NCBI GenBank assembly: GCA_965242685.1
Contig: OZ251487.1
Span: 62,001-126,000, forward strand
Length of the DNA: 64,000 bases
Direction of reading: 5' to 3'
DNA from: G965215055 sp965242685
Lineage (GTDB): Bacteria; Pseudomonadota; Gammaproteobacteria; UBA4575
A model generated the notes under the pieces. That model worked only from the letters and a program-made list of their open reading frames with translations. It did not search any database and had not been told where the DNA came from. Each line of letters opens with the position of its first letter. The first letter of the stretch is position 1. Shown here piece by piece: positions 34,655 through 43,691 of the stretch. The position numbers and the translations under genes are program-made.

Positions 34655-35122
34655 TTATGCAGCAAGGTGTTCGGGATTCTGGCAGAGGAGTTGATAAAGG
34701 TGCTTGGGTTCCTGGCACCTTTTGATGGATTGACGCATGGAGCGGTTATCCAAGAGTTGCGTCAGTTCGGCCAGCGATTGAAGTTGTTCGCCGCTTCCCT
34801 CCTCGGGTACGGCCATGCAGAACAGAAACGTAACCGGTAACTCATCTGCGGCTTCAAATTCGATACCTTCCTCAAGCCTGAGTATCGACACGTAAATCTT
34901 TTCGAGATCCGCCAGTCTGCAATGAGGAATGGCGATCCCCTTTCCGATGGCCGTGCCGCCCAGTTTCTCGCGTGCCAGAAGCGCGTCCAGAAAGGTATTT
35001 CTGGTCACGTGCGGGTGTTGCCGTGCCAGGTATTCGCTCAGGATTTCAAGTGCCTTTTTTTTGCTGCTCACCGAGTGACTGAAAACGATCCCTTCTTCAG
35101 TGATGTAGTCTTTAAGACGCAT
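34655..35122 (-). CDS. ptsN: PTS nitrogen-regulatory protein EIIA(Ntr)
   Basis: 155 aa, with the phospho-His in GIAIPHCRLADLEKIYV. It is the terminal acceptor of the nitrogen PTS and regulates potassium and sigma-54-linked functions. It is in the standard place between hpf and hprK, 15 bp after hpf. Confidence 0.95.
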   Translation of the reverse strand: MRLKDYITEEGIVFSHSVSSKKKALEILSEYLARQHPHVTRNTFLDALLAREKLGGTAIGKGIAIPHCRLADLEKIYVSILRLEEGIEFEAADELPVTFLFCMAVPEEGSGEQLQSLAELTQLLDNRSMRQSIKRCQEPKHLYQLLCQNPEHLAA

Positions 35123-35137
35123 GATTGTAGGGGTAGG

Positions 35138-35458
35138 TTAATGGGGGGCGTGGTGTTCTACTTCATTTTGATGATGATCTTTCAGTTTTTCCTTGTGTCT
35201 GACGATTTGCCGGTCCAGTTTGTCCACCAGTAAGTCAACCGCCCCGTACATGCCGTCATTTCTTGCGTCGGCAAATATCCTGTTGCCGCTTACTTGTAGG
35301 GAAGCCTCTGCTCGGTGAATGATCTTTTCTACAGTCAGGACCACGTGAACGTTGATAACGTGGTCAAAGTGTCTGGCTAATCGCTGAAATTTTTTTTCTA
35401 CGTAGTTTTTTAGTGCAGGGGTTACTTTAAGGTGGTGGCCAGTGACGTTTATTTGCAT
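35138..35458 (-). CDS. hpf: Ribosome hibernation promoting factor, short form
   Basis: 106 aa. MQINVTGHHLKVTPALKNYVEKK and INVHVVLTVEKIIHRAEASL are diagnostic of the YhbH/HPF family. There is no C-terminal dimerisation domain, so it is the short form that works with RMF to make 100S ribosomes. A strong AGGAAGGA precedes the ATG. It is 71 bp after rpoN. Confidence 0.95.
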   Translation of the reverse strand: MQINVTGHHLKVTPALKNYVEKKFQRLARHFDHVINVHVVLTVEKIIHRAEASLQVSGNRIFADARNDGMYGAVDLLVDKLDRQIVRHKEKLKDHHQNEVEHHAPH

Positions 35459-35529
35459 TGTTATTCCTTCCTAATATAAAGAATAGCAGTAAATCATGAT
35501 TTTCACAAGTTGCTAAAAAGCCTTATGAA

Positions 35530-36942
35530 TTAAGGGGCTACCGGAGCATCTCTGTGATTTTCACATGGTTCTTTTTGTTTTGCGTGGTGACTGGTTTGGT
35601 GCGGGCGGTTTCTTCTCTCATGGGAAGGCGGTATCGCCATGGATTCACGATACTTGGCAATGGTACGCCGTGCGACACAGATACCTTTTTGTTCAAGCAG
35701 CATGGCGATCTTATTGTCGCTTAAGGGTTTGAGGTGGTTTTCTTCCTTGATCAAGCCGCCGATTATGGCCTTGACCGCCGTGGCGGAGCGCACGCCTCCG
35801 TCATGCGTATTGACGTGGCTAGAAAAGAAGTATTTGAACTCGAAGGTACCTCGCGGACAGTCCATATATTTATTGGTGGTTGCCCTGGAAATAGTGGATT
35901 CGTGCATGTCCAGTTCTTCGGCGACATCTCTTAAAACCAGGGGGCGCATCGCTGCCTCGCCATATTCAAGAAAGTTTCTTTGGTGCCTGACGATGGACGT
36001 TGCAACTTTCAGCAGGGTCTCATTACGATTTTGTAGGCTTTTTATGAACCAGCGTGCCTCCTGTAGTTGATGACGCACGTAATCGCGTTCACTGTCCTTG
36101 TCAGAGTTTTTGAGTAACCCGTAATAGACGTCATTTATGCGTAGCCTGGGTGTGTTTTTACCATTCAGTGTTACTCTCCATGTGTCCTTATGTTTGTGTA
36201 CGTAGACGTCCGGAATAATGTATTCGGGTTTTTGCACGTTGACCAAGTCGCCGGGTTTGGGGTACAACGATTGAATCAGTATGACCGCGCCTTCAATTTC
36301 CGTACTGGAAAATCCGGTGGACTTCATCAGTTTAAGATAGTTTTTGCTACCGACAACGTCCAGATGCCCGGCCACGATCAGGCGCGCCGCGGAAAGAAAG
36401 GGTGTATCTTCGGGCAGTTGCTGAAGTTGAATCTCCAAGCATTCCCGCAGGCAGCGTGCCCCGCAGCCAACCGGATCGAAGTGCTGTATGAATTTGAGGA
36501 CGGCGGCAATCTCGTTCAACTCAAGCGCCATGGTGTGGTTCGCGTTCAGATTTTGCCGGATGTCTTCAAGTGGTTCCTGCAAATAACCCGATTCGTCCAG
36601 GGCGTTGATCAGGACCGTTGCCACTACGTAGTCGCGCTCGGATAATGAACTCAATTCCAACTGCCGCAACAAGTGTTGTTCCAAAGAGTCCGGTTTGGCG
36701 CTGTCCTGTTTTTCCAGCCAACCTAAGCGATCCTCGTTTTGACTCCTCTGTGACGACGGGGGCGGATAATCCGCTTCGTGGTCTTCATAGGCCTCCAGCA
36801 TGGGATTGGATTCAAAGGCCTCCCGAATTTCGGTCTTGAGTTCCAGGGACGATAGCTGTAGCAGGCGAATCGCCAGGCGCAACTGCCTCGTCATGGTCAA
36901 TTGCTGACTTAAACGGGCTTGTAATGCGGGCTTTAACAGCAT
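35530..36942 (-). CDS. rpoN: RNA polymerase sigma-54 factor
   Basis: 470 aa. Region I (QQLTMTRQLRLAIRLLQLSSLEL) contacts the enhancer-binding ATPases. The core-binding domain runs from about residue 110, the HTH is ELDMHESTISRATTNKYMD, and the RpoN box is RRTIAKYRESMAIPPSHER. About 25 extra polar residues follow the RpoN box, a longer tail than usual. It is upstream of hpf-ptsN in the same orientation. The 163-bp gap to lptB (36943-37105) shows no gene. Confidence 0.96.
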   Translation of the reverse strand: MLLKPALQARLSQQLTMTRQLRLAIRLLQLSSLELKTEIREAFESNPMLEAYEDHEADYPPPSSQRSQNEDRLGWLEKQDSAKPDSLEQHLLRQLELSSLSERDYVVATVLINALDESGYLQEPLEDIRQNLNANHTMALELNEIAAVLKFIQHFDPVGCGARCLRECLEIQLQQLPEDTPFLSAARLIVAGHLDVVGSKNYLKLMKSTGFSSTEIEGAVILIQSLYPKPGDLVNVQKPEYIIPDVYVHKHKDTWRVTLNGKNTPRLRINDVYYGLLKNSDKDSERDYVRHQLQEARWFIKSLQNRNETLLKVATSIVRHQRNFLEYGEAAMRPLVLRDVAEELDMHESTISRATTNKYMDCPRGTFEFKYFFSSHVNTHDGGVRSATAVKAIIGGLIKEENHLKPLSDNKIAMLLEQKGICVARRTIAKYRESMAIPPSHERRNRPHQTSHHAKQKEPCENHRDAPVAP

Positions 36943-37105
36943 ATACGTATTATGGCACGAAATTTGCTGGAACCGAAAGGGCTGTACGGTACAAGTAGCC
37001 CTACAAATAGCCCCCTACAAATAACCTAGGTCGTGGATCGATCCCGTTGATGGCGCACCACTACCGCATCGGCGGTGGAAAACTACCGGGTGATTTTCGT
37101 CGGGT

Positions 37106-37849
37106 TCAGTTTTCAGCCCCCCGATGGATAGAAAAACTGTCACCCAGATAGACGTTGCGCACCTTTTGGTTGCTCAAGATATTGGCGGGCGGGCCTTTTG
37201 CGAGCACGTGCCCTTCGTTGAGGATGTATGCGCGATTACATATTTCCAGCGTTTCACGAACGTTGTGGTCGGTGATCAATAACCCGATATCCCGTTCGCG
37301 CAGGCGATTGAATATGCCCTGAATATCCTTTACCGAGATCGGATCCACGCCCGCGAACGGTTCGTCCAGTAGAATAAACTTTGGCTGCATGGCGAGTGCT
37401 CGGGCGATTTCGGTGCGCCGCCTTTCTCCGCCGGATAGGACGGCGCCTTTGTGATTGCGAAGGTGCTCTATCTGTAAGTCGGCGAGCAGGCTGTTGCAAT
37501 GCAATTTGCGTTGCGGTCTTTTCAGGTCGGTCCTGGCTTCCAGGCTAACCAATATGTTTTGTTCGACGGTAAGGCCACGAAAGACGGAGGCCTCTTGCGG
37601 GAGATACCCTATGCCGCGTTTTGCCCGCACGTGCATCGGCATATGCGTAATATCCGTGCCGTCCAGCGTTATTTTTCCTTCATCACAGCGAAGCAGTCCC
37701 AAAATCATGTAAAAACACGTCGTCTTTCCCGCGCCGTTGGGCCCCAACAAGCCGGTAATTTCACCGGAGTTTATGTTCAGGCTAACGTCGTTTACCACCA
37801 GACGGGTTTTGTATTTTTTACATAGATTTTCTGCGTCTATCGTATTCAT
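37106..37849 (-). CDS. lptB: LPS export ABC transporter ATPase
   Basis: 247 aa, cytosolic. Walker A GPNGAGKTTCFYMILGL, signature LSGGERRRTEIARALAM and Walker B ILLDEPFAGVD are all intact. It powers LptFG to extract lipopolysaccharide. GGAAG 6 nt upstream supports the ATG. It is 28 bp after lptA. Confidence 0.96.
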   Translation of the reverse strand: MNTIDAENLCKKYKTRLVVNDVSLNINSGEITGLLGPNGAGKTTCFYMILGLLRCDEGKITLDGTDITHMPMHVRAKRGIGYLPQEASVFRGLTVEQNILVSLEARTDLKRPQRKLHCNSLLADLQIEHLRNHKGAVLSGGERRRTEIARALAMQPKFILLDEPFAGVDPISVKDIQGIFNRLRERDIGLLITDHNVRETLEICNRAYILNEGHVLAKGPPANILSNQKVRNVYLGDSFSIHRGAEN

Positions 37850-37877
37850 GCACAGCTTCCGCCGGGTGCGTTGTGCG

Positions 37878-38381
37878 TCAGTTCTCGCCTTCTTCCGAGG
37901 TTTTCGGGAAAATGGTGATGTTTACGCGATCCCTTCCGCCGAAACTTTCGGCGTTGATGGTTTCCGTATCCGTGTAAAAGATGATGCGGTCGCTTGACAG
38001 CGTGTTATCGGCCTCGGTCAGCTTGGCGTTATTCGTCAGCACAATTTTGTTGACATCAATTTCATAAACCATGTCTTCGGCCTCTGCATAGACGGTTTCC
38101 CCATCCTCTTTGGTTTGTCTAAATGTAGCGGGAGTGCCTTCCGAAGTGATCTTTTTCACCTTCTGGTCGACGACCTGGACGATCACTTCTTCACCGGTGA
38201 GAAGCGTGTTGCCCTGCGTGATTTCCACGTCCCCCACGTATACGCTGATTCCGGTGGCGTCATTTATTTCCGCGGAGTCCGCCTTGATGCTGATCGGCTC
38301 TTCCGAGTCAAGCTGTGCGGCGACCGGATTGCCGTATGACATGGCAAATACGAACAATAAAAGCAGGTATTTATGGCGCAT
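37878..38381 (-). CDS. lptA: LPS export periplasmic bridge protein LptA
   Basis: About 167 aa with a signal peptide (MRHKYLLLLFVFAMSYGNPVAAQ), then an OstA-type beta-jellyroll: ISIKADSAEINDATGISVYVG and the repeated NTLLTGEEVIV pattern. A further in-frame ATG lies at 38393. I prefer 38381, as the signal peptide is then compact. The start overlaps the end of lptC. It forms the bridge from LptC to LptD. Confidence 0.92.
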   Translation of the reverse strand: MRHKYLLLLFVFAMSYGNPVAAQLDSEEPISIKADSAEINDATGISVYVGDVEITQGNTLLTGEEVIVQVVDQKVKKITSEGTPATFRQTKEDGETVYAEAEDMVYEIDVNKIVLTNNAKLTEADNTLSSDRIIFYTDTETINAESFGGRDRVNITIFPKTSEEGEN

Positions 38382-38865
38382 AGTACCCTTCAACGTTGCC
38401 GTGTAAATGGATGACCCGTGTGTTCAAGCTCAATGTCATGTTGTCCGCCGTGACTTCAAACCAATACCGATGCGGGTCTTCTGCAACCGCCGCTTGATTG
38501 ATTCTTACGTTGCCGACCAAAGTGAGCCTGTCATCATCGTTATGGGTTTGCCCCCGCAGGGCCGTCGCCGATATTTTACCGCCATTATCGGGGTGAATGG
38601 TAATATTGGGAAGTTCGAATTCAGTGCGCCGTTGTTCGGGGTACAACCAGTATGCCGGTGCCGACAGTATATATTGCGGGGTACCTTTTGCAGAGTTGAC
38701 GATTACTTCGACGTCTTTGAAGATCGTCGAGGGAGTAGCGAAGGCTTCGGGCCTCGTCGGGGTCGTGATATCCGAATAATCGACGTGCTGCCGGCTCAGA
38801 AGCCACAGCGTCATGATGGCGCCTGTGGTGATTAAACAGAATATCCAGATCAGTCTGAGTAACAT
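38371..38865 (-). CDS. lptC: LPS export inner-membrane anchor LptC
   Basis: About 164 aa from the ATG at 38865. One N-terminal membrane helix (LLRLIWIFCLITTGAIMTLW) is followed by a periplasmic jellyroll (YILSAPAYWLYPEQRRTEFE, DRLTLVGNVRINQ). The open frame extends to 38943 over the end of kdsC, but that stretch reads as shadow. It connects LptBFG to LptA. Confidence 0.9.
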   Translation of the reverse strand: MLLRLIWIFCLITTGAIMTLWLLSRQHVDYSDITTPTRPEAFATPSTIFKDVEVIVNSAKGTPQYILSAPAYWLYPEQRRTEFELPNITIHPDNGGKISATALRGQTHNDDDRLTLVGNVRINQAAVAEDPHRYWFEVTADNMTLSLNTRVIHLHGNVEGYYAP

Positions 38866-38879
38866 ATTTTGTGGCGGCT

Positions 38880-39413
38880 TTATCGTAAATGGTACGCTAC
38901 GGCCTTGTCCAGCAGGCCTTGTGCATCCAGCAGAAGGTCGCATACTTCTCTCACCGCGCCCTGTCCGCCTTTTGTCGAAGTCTCCCAGTGCGCATACCGT
39001 TTAACGGCGGCGTGTGCATTGGCGACGGCGATGGCCAGACCACAACGCGACATGATTTGCAGGTCGATGATATCATCTCCCGTGAATGCCGCCTGGCGTT
39101 CATCCAGGTTCAGCTTGGACAGCAGTTCCCGGAAGGTACTGAATTTATCTCTGCACCCTTGGTATACATGCCTTACCTGGAGGTTTCGCATCCGGTGCTC
39201 AAGCGCCTCGGAAGTGCGCCCCGTTATGACCCCCACCTCAATGCCGTAATGCAACAACAGGCGAATGCCGTGACCGTCTTGGGTGTTGAATACCTTTAGC
39301 TCGGCGCCTTGCGCGTCCATATATAAACTACCGTCCGTAAGAACGCCGTCCACGTCAAACATGGCCAGGCGTATCGCTTTGGCGCGCTCGGATATATCTG
39401 CTGGAATGTTCAT
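38880..39413 (-). CDS. kdsC: 3-deoxy-D-manno-octulosonate 8-phosphate phosphatase
   Basis: 177 aa HAD phosphatase of the Kdo pathway. The nucleophile motif is MFDVDGVLTDGSLY, motif II is VGVITGRTSEAL, and the metal loop is AFTGDDIIDLQIM. It lies between yrbG and lptC. The isomerase gene kdsD that usually separates yrbG from kdsC is absent, so arabinose 5-phosphate must be made by an enzyme encoded elsewhere. Confidence 0.95.
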   Translation of the reverse strand: MNIPADISERAKAIRLAMFDVDGVLTDGSLYMDAQGAELKVFNTQDGHGIRLLLHYGIEVGVITGRTSEALEHRMRNLQVRHVYQGCRDKFSTFRELLSKLNLDERQAAFTGDDIIDLQIMSRCGLAIAVANAHAAVKRYAHWETSTKGGQGAVREVCDLLLDAQGLLDKAVAYHLR

Positions 39414-39436
39414 GTGAATGCGTGACGTAGAGTTGA

Positions 39437-40390
39437 TTATACGGTTTGCCGATAAATGAAAAATAGGTAGGCAAAGTACGCTACAAAAAATAAAGCCCCG
39501 AGGCCACGGGAGATACTTTTCGTTCGTGAAAAGGCCAGCGCGAACAGAAATAATGCCAGCGTTGCCGTGATCATAATGGGGAGGTCGCGTGTATAGACTT
39601 GTGCGGGGATCAGGTATGCCGCGATCACCCCCGCCGTACCGGTGACCCCGAGGGTGTTGAAGATATTTGAACCGATCACGTTTCCCAAGGCCAGCTCACC
39701 GTGTTTCTTCATGGCACTTGCAACGCACGTGGCCAGTTCCGGCAGGCTGGTGCCCAAGGCAACGATCGTCAAACCGATGATCAGGTCCTCGACGCCCAGA
39801 TAGTTTGCCATCGAAACCGCCGACCATACCACCAGCTTGGAACTGAGCAATAAAACACCCAGACTGAACGACAAGCCCAACAACAGGACGGCAAGGCCTT
39901 TGTGCGCAGAATCGTCTGGTGCATGTTGTTCTCGTCCGCGCCCTTTCAATTCAAAGTGCGTCAGCAAGTACAGTGTAAATCCCAAGGCCAGTATCAGCAT
40001 AACGCCGTCCGCCCGCTGCAAATTCCGGTCCAATATCAACAGGATGAATAATGTCGTCGCCGTGATCAGTAACAGAAAGTCCCTGTATAAAATATTTTTG
40101 CTTACATAGAGTGGCGTAATGCACAAGGTGGTACCCAGGATAAGCAAAATATTGGTGATGTTTGACCCCAGGGCGTTACCTATGGCCAGTCCCGGGTTCC
40201 CCTGCCAGGCGGACAATCCGGAAACCAGCAGCTCCGGGGCCGATGTGCCAAACCCGAGTATAACGAATCCGACCACGATCTTTGAAAGACGCAAGTGCCG
40301 CCCCAGATGCAGGGCATGATCGGTAAACCTGTCGGCACTCCAAATCAAGAGCAAAAGCCCCGCGACAAAGGCAGAGGAAAATAAATACAT
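39437..40390 (-). CDS. yrbG: CaCA-family Na+/Ca2+ antiporter, YrbG-like
   Basis: About 317 aa from the ATG at 40390, which starts directly with TM1 (YLFSSAFVAGLLLLIWSADRF). The frame continues upstream to 40585 across repeats and is not credible there. Two inverted halves each carry the alpha-repeat motif: GFGTSAPELLVS (first) and ALGTSLPELATCV (second), with conserved acidic ion ligands. In E. coli this gene heads the kdsD-kdsC-lptCAB operon, as here, and is divergent from mlaFEDCB. Confidence 0.92.
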   Translation of the reverse strand: MYLFSSAFVAGLLLLIWSADRFTDHALHLGRHLRLSKIVVGFVILGFGTSAPELLVSGLSAWQGNPGLAIGNALGSNITNILLILGTTLCITPLYVSKNILYRDFLLLITATTLFILLILDRNLQRADGVMLILALGFTLYLLTHFELKGRGREQHAPDDSAHKGLAVLLLGLSFSLGVLLLSSKLVVWSAVSMANYLGVEDLIIGLTIVALGTSLPELATCVASAMKKHGELALGNVIGSNIFNTLGVTGTAGVIAAYLIPAQVYTRDLPIMITATLALFLFALAFSRTKSISRGLGALFFVAYFAYLFFIYRQTV

Positions 40391-40482
40391 AAGTGAAATG
40401 CTTGGTTTATGCTTTGCTTGGTGTTCTACAGCCAATAGAATACACTTTAATACACTTTCCCCCGCAAACGTAAAGAAAAAAG

Positions 40483-40518
40483 CCAAATGCGGGCCACCTG
40501 CCAAATGCGGGTCACCTG
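40483..40518 (+). repeat. 18-bp tandem repeat upstream of yrbG and the S8 protease gene
   Basis: CCAAATGCGGGCCACCTG is followed at once by a copy with one change (GTCACC). It sits in the divergent promoter region 40391-40584, next to a doubled AATACACTTT at 40439-40458. It marks the left boundary of the accessory island. Confidence 0.7.
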
Positions 40519-40584
40519 CTAAATACAATGTTATGTGATCGATTCGGGGTAGTATTATCTCCGGTGATGTATAGAGGTACTTCA

Positions 40585-42825
40585 ATGAAAACTCTGGCTA
40601 TGGGAATGGTGGTGTTCACCGCCACAATATTGTTCAGTTGTGGCGGCGGGGGCGGCGGCGGGGGCGACGGGCCAAACCCTTGTACCGGCATCAGGGTCTT
40701 CGACGGCTGCCTCTCGCGGCAGGAGTTTGCGGGACGCCAAGCCCCCATCGCCCGTGCGCGCCTTGCAGGCTCCGAGTTTCAGGCGCAATGGGGCCTGGAG
40801 ACGATCAACGCACACCGGGCACATGCGGCCCTGGAAGCGAAATATGGCAGGCGGGTAAGGCCTGGGACAGGGGTTACCGTCGGCTTCCTGGATGATGGTA
40901 TTGATCGTAATCACCCTGAATTCAGCGGCGTAGCGATCACCGAAACGATCATACAATCGGGAGGCAGTCGCTCACATGGTACTTCGGTTGCCAGCGTTAT
41001 TGCCGCACAATCCAACGGCCGGGGCTTTGTCGGTGTCGCACCGGGGGCCGCCATCGAGATGGGGGCGATCAGCTTCGGGATTGCCCCCACGTATTATACG
41101 CCGATTTCACTGACAAACCTTGCCGCCGCCGATGCAGGCTTTGAAAGAAACTTAAAGACTATGTTTGCTCGTGACGTTGATATTTTGAATCTCAGCATTG
41201 GGTACTCGGGAATCATAGAGAATTATAGTGAGGGAGACCTTCGCACGTATTTTCCAAAAACGATTGCCGCCCAAGCACAGGCCGGTGCCGGAGAAAAACG
41301 CATCCTGGTCTGGGCTGCCGGTAATCATAATAATGCACTTTGCACGTCGGGCACACCTAATTGCAGCAGCGGCGGGTATATCACTGCAAGCTCGCCCTCT
41401 ATAACCGCCGGGTTGGCCGCAAGAATTAGCGAATTGGCTTCGCACTCCATCGCCGTCGTAGCCTTAAATCAAGCCGGCACGATTGCCGGTTTCTCCAACC
41501 GTTGCGGGATTGCACAGAATATCTGCATTGCGGCCCCTGGCGTTGATATTGTGGCTGCCGAGGCCGGAAGTACCGGGTCTAGAACAGTAAATGGCACGTC
41601 TTTTTCTGCCCCGATGGTAGCGGGCGGCCTAGCCTTGATGAAGCACTTTTTCCGTGGCCAACTCTCAAACACGGAACTGGTTACCCGGCTTTACGCAACC
41701 GCCAACAAAACCGGTATATACAGTAACCGAAGCATCTACGGGCAAGGGCTGATGGATCTCGGCGCCGCCGTCTCTCCCGTGGGCGGTACCTCGATCACCA
41801 CGGGCACTCGAGTCGGGGACGCCGGCCACTTCACCCAAATTACCCACTTAACAACGGGGAGCGCCTTCGGCGACGGCCTGTCACGCGCCTTGGCCGACCG
41901 CGAAATTGTGGCGTTTGACTCGTTGGGAAGCCCGTTCTGGTTTGACCTCCCCGCCTTTACCCAAAATCGCACCCCTTCACTGATGAAGCGGCTCGATGAC
42001 CTGATGACCCGTAATGAAGACCCGCAACCATGGGCTACACACGAGATACCGCCGGCAGCCGGGATCTATGGCGATCCCCGCAATCGGGGCACATACAGGA
42101 TCAGTCTTTACGAACGTCCGGTCGCGGCCGAAAGCAGCGCATTCAACCTTGCCGAGCAGGTTGTAGCATTTACCTCCAAGGTGCCAAGCGGCTTTGAAAC
42201 TATGGTATTCACCACCGCCGGCCTCACTGGCAACAACAACCCCAAGACGGGCGCCATAGCGGCTTGGAGACCCTCGAACGTGCCGTTCGGAATTCGCCTC
42301 GGTTGGCTTGGAGAACGAGAGGCAGTACTGGATTCCATGGCTGACGGGGCATTCGGTCGGTTATCGGGCGACAGCTTCGTGACCGGCCTTGAAATGAATA
42401 CCGAATTCAAGGGCTGGCGGCTGGCCGTCGACGCCGAGGTCGGCCTGGTCACATCGGATACATCAGGGGGCGTCATCGCCGACCTGTCGGACATGGTGAC
42501 CAGCGCGTTTTCACTGCGCGCCCATCGGCACTTGACGAGCAGGGACAGGCTCACGTTCTCGCTATCGCAACCGCTGCGGATAGAACGCGGCTCTGCCGAG
42601 CTTGTGTTGCCGGTCGGTCGCACCAAAGACGGCAAAGTACTGCATGAACAGGTCTCTGCACGCCTGACGCCATCCAGCAGACAGATCGATCTATCCGTGC
42701 GTTGGCAACGGATGAAACTATTCAACGGCAGACTTCGCGCCGAGATCACCGCCTCGCGCAATCCGGGGCACATGGACAAGGGCACCGAGTTCAGCCTGCT
42801 GGCGGGTTGGGAAGCTGCCTTCTAA
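40585..42825 (+). CDS. Subtilisin-like (S8) serine protease lipoprotein with C-terminal barrel-like domain
   Basis: About 746 aa from the ATG at 40585, which has AGAGG about 7 nt upstream. A lipobox (ILFSC) at the end of the signal peptide is followed by a run of eight Gly, a flexible linker, suggesting a lipid-anchored surface protein. The S8 catalytic triad is visible: Asp in VGFLDDGIDRNHPEF, His in SHGTSVASVIAA, Ser in GTSFSAPMVAGG. The last 300 or so residues alternate polar and aromatic residues and end in an aromatic residue (LLAGWEAAF), like an autotransporter barrel. It is divergent from yrbG and is the first gene of the island. Confidence 0.87.
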   Translation: MKTLAMGMVVFTATILFSCGGGGGGGGDGPNPCTGIRVFDGCLSRQEFAGRQAPIARARLAGSEFQAQWGLETINAHRAHAALEAKYGRRVRPGTGVTVGFLDDGIDRNHPEFSGVAITETIIQSGGSRSHGTSVASVIAAQSNGRGFVGVAPGAAIEMGAISFGIAPTYYTPISLTNLAAADAGFERNLKTMFARDVDILNLSIGYSGIIENYSEGDLRTYFPKTIAAQAQAGAGEKRILVWAAGNHNNALCTSGTPNCSSGGYITASSPSITAGLAARISELASHSIAVVALNQAGTIAGFSNRCGIAQNICIAAPGVDIVAAEAGSTGSRTVNGTSFSAPMVAGGLALMKHFFRGQLSNTELVTRLYATANKTGIYSNRSIYGQGLMDLGAAVSPVGGTSITTGTRVGDAGHFTQITHLTTGSAFGDGLSRALADREIVAFDSLGSPFWFDLPAFTQNRTPSLMKRLDDLMTRNEDPQPWATHEIPPAAGIYGDPRNRGTYRISLYERPVAAESSAFNLAEQVVAFTSKVPSGFETMVFTTAGLTGNNNPKTGAIAAWRPSNVPFGIRLGWLGEREAVLDSMADGAFGRLSGDSFVTGLEMNTEFKGWRLAVDAEVGLVTSDTSGGVIADLSDMVTSAFSLRAHRHLTSRDRLTFSLSQPLRIERGSAELVLPVGRTKDGKVLHEQVSARLTPSSRQIDLSVRWQRMKLFNGRLRAEITASRNPGHMDKGTEFSLLAGWEAAF

Positions 42826-42893
42826 GATCATTCCGATATCCCTTAAGTAAGACACCGAAGATACAAAATGCCGATCAAACCCATATTCCTTGT

Positions 42894-42972
42894 TGGCATT
42901 TTTATGCTATTTCGTCTACCTGAAAGCAGATCCTCTAGTCCATTCTGGCATTTCAATGCTATTTCGTTTACC
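42894..42972 (+). repeat. Pair of 27-bp direct repeats between the protease and a coiled-coil gene
   Basis: TGGCATTTTTATGCTATTTCG at 42894 and the near copy at 42946 (with TTTCAATGC) have a 52-bp period. Each contains AATGCTATTTCGT-like sequence and an ACC end. There is no gene between 42826 and 43039. Confidence 0.65.
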
Positions 42973-43039
42973 ATGAAAAAGTGACGGTACACGTACACGA
43001 CAAAAAACAGGCATAGAGGGGAAATAGGCAGAGGGAACA

Positions 43040-43435
43040 ATGGGCATTACAGAATTGATAGATAAATATGGCGAGGCGGGCGTAGTGTTTGGCTTTGTGC
43101 TGACTTGGATTATTTTCAGTTTCCAAATTAGAGGTATGAAAGGCCGAATTGATGGTATAGAAACCAACATCAATACCCGAATTGATGGTATAGAAACCAA
43201 TATCAATACCCGAATTGATGGTATGGAAACCAATATCAATACAAAGATGGAAGCCATCAACAAAAGCATTGAGAAACACGACACAGAGCAACGGGAATTA
43301 CGTGGTTTAGTGGTGGGCGTAATCCAAAGTATAGGCGACATCAAACAAAGCATAGGCGGGCTTGAAAAAATGATGGCAAGCCAACAACCCCAGACCGACA
43401 GCACACCGGCCGCCGCCACAGCACAGGGCAAATAA
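43040..43435 (+). CDS. Small membrane-anchored coiled-coil protein with 11-residue repeats
   Basis: 131 aa, GAGGGA before the ATG. One membrane segment (VVFGFVLTWIIFSFQI, residues about 15-30) is followed by three copies of an 11-residue unit (RIDGIETNINT), a helical segment and a Gln/Ala-rich tail. Eleven-residue periodicity fits a right-handed hendecad coiled coil. The 33-bp DNA repeats are almost identical, so repeat number can change by slippage without breaking the frame. I do not recognise a family function. It resembles in architecture, but with the anchor at the other end, the coiled-coil proteins beside the autotransporters. Confidence 0.72.
   Translation: MGITELIDKYGEAGVVFGFVLTWIIFSFQIRGMKGRIDGIETNINTRIDGIETNINTRIDGMETNINTKMEAINKSIEKHDTEQRELRGLVVGVIQSIGDIKQSIGGLEKMMASQQPQTDSTPAAATAQGK
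43145..43243 (+). repeat. Three 33-bp in-frame repeats in the coiled-coil gene
   Basis: Copies begin at 43145, 43178 and 43211 with CGAATTGATGGTAT and differ at only a few bases. Each encodes one hendecad. Confidence 0.85.
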
Positions 43436-43529
43436 GTTCCGTTTCTCCCTTCTAATCCGTCCGGATAAATCAGAGCAATACTGAAAACCTTCGCCGCGGA
43501 CCGGCCTCGCCCGAGCAGAATCGCGGATT

Positions 43530-43687
43530 GGTTTTTAGGCGTTCAATATCTGGCAAATTTCGGAGACAAATTTACCCTTTTAGAAATATATCCTTCCCGC
43601 GAAACAGGGTTCTACCACCCGCAACGGCGGTTGATTTCCAGATCAGGGTAGAACGCGGGTCTGGTTTTTAGGCGTTCAATAGCTAGT
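43530..43687. repeat. Two copies of the island intergenic repeat (GGTTTTTAGGCGTTCAAT)
   Basis: The 18-bp core is at 43530 and 43663, with about 110 bp between. The material between them, including ATATATCCTTCCCGCGAAAC and GGGTTCTACCACCCGCAACG, recurs at 47920-47975 and 51460-51505. The 256-bp gap 43436-43691 holds no gene. It lies just past the 3' end of autotransporter 1. Confidence 0.8.
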
Positions 43688-43691
43688 GATT

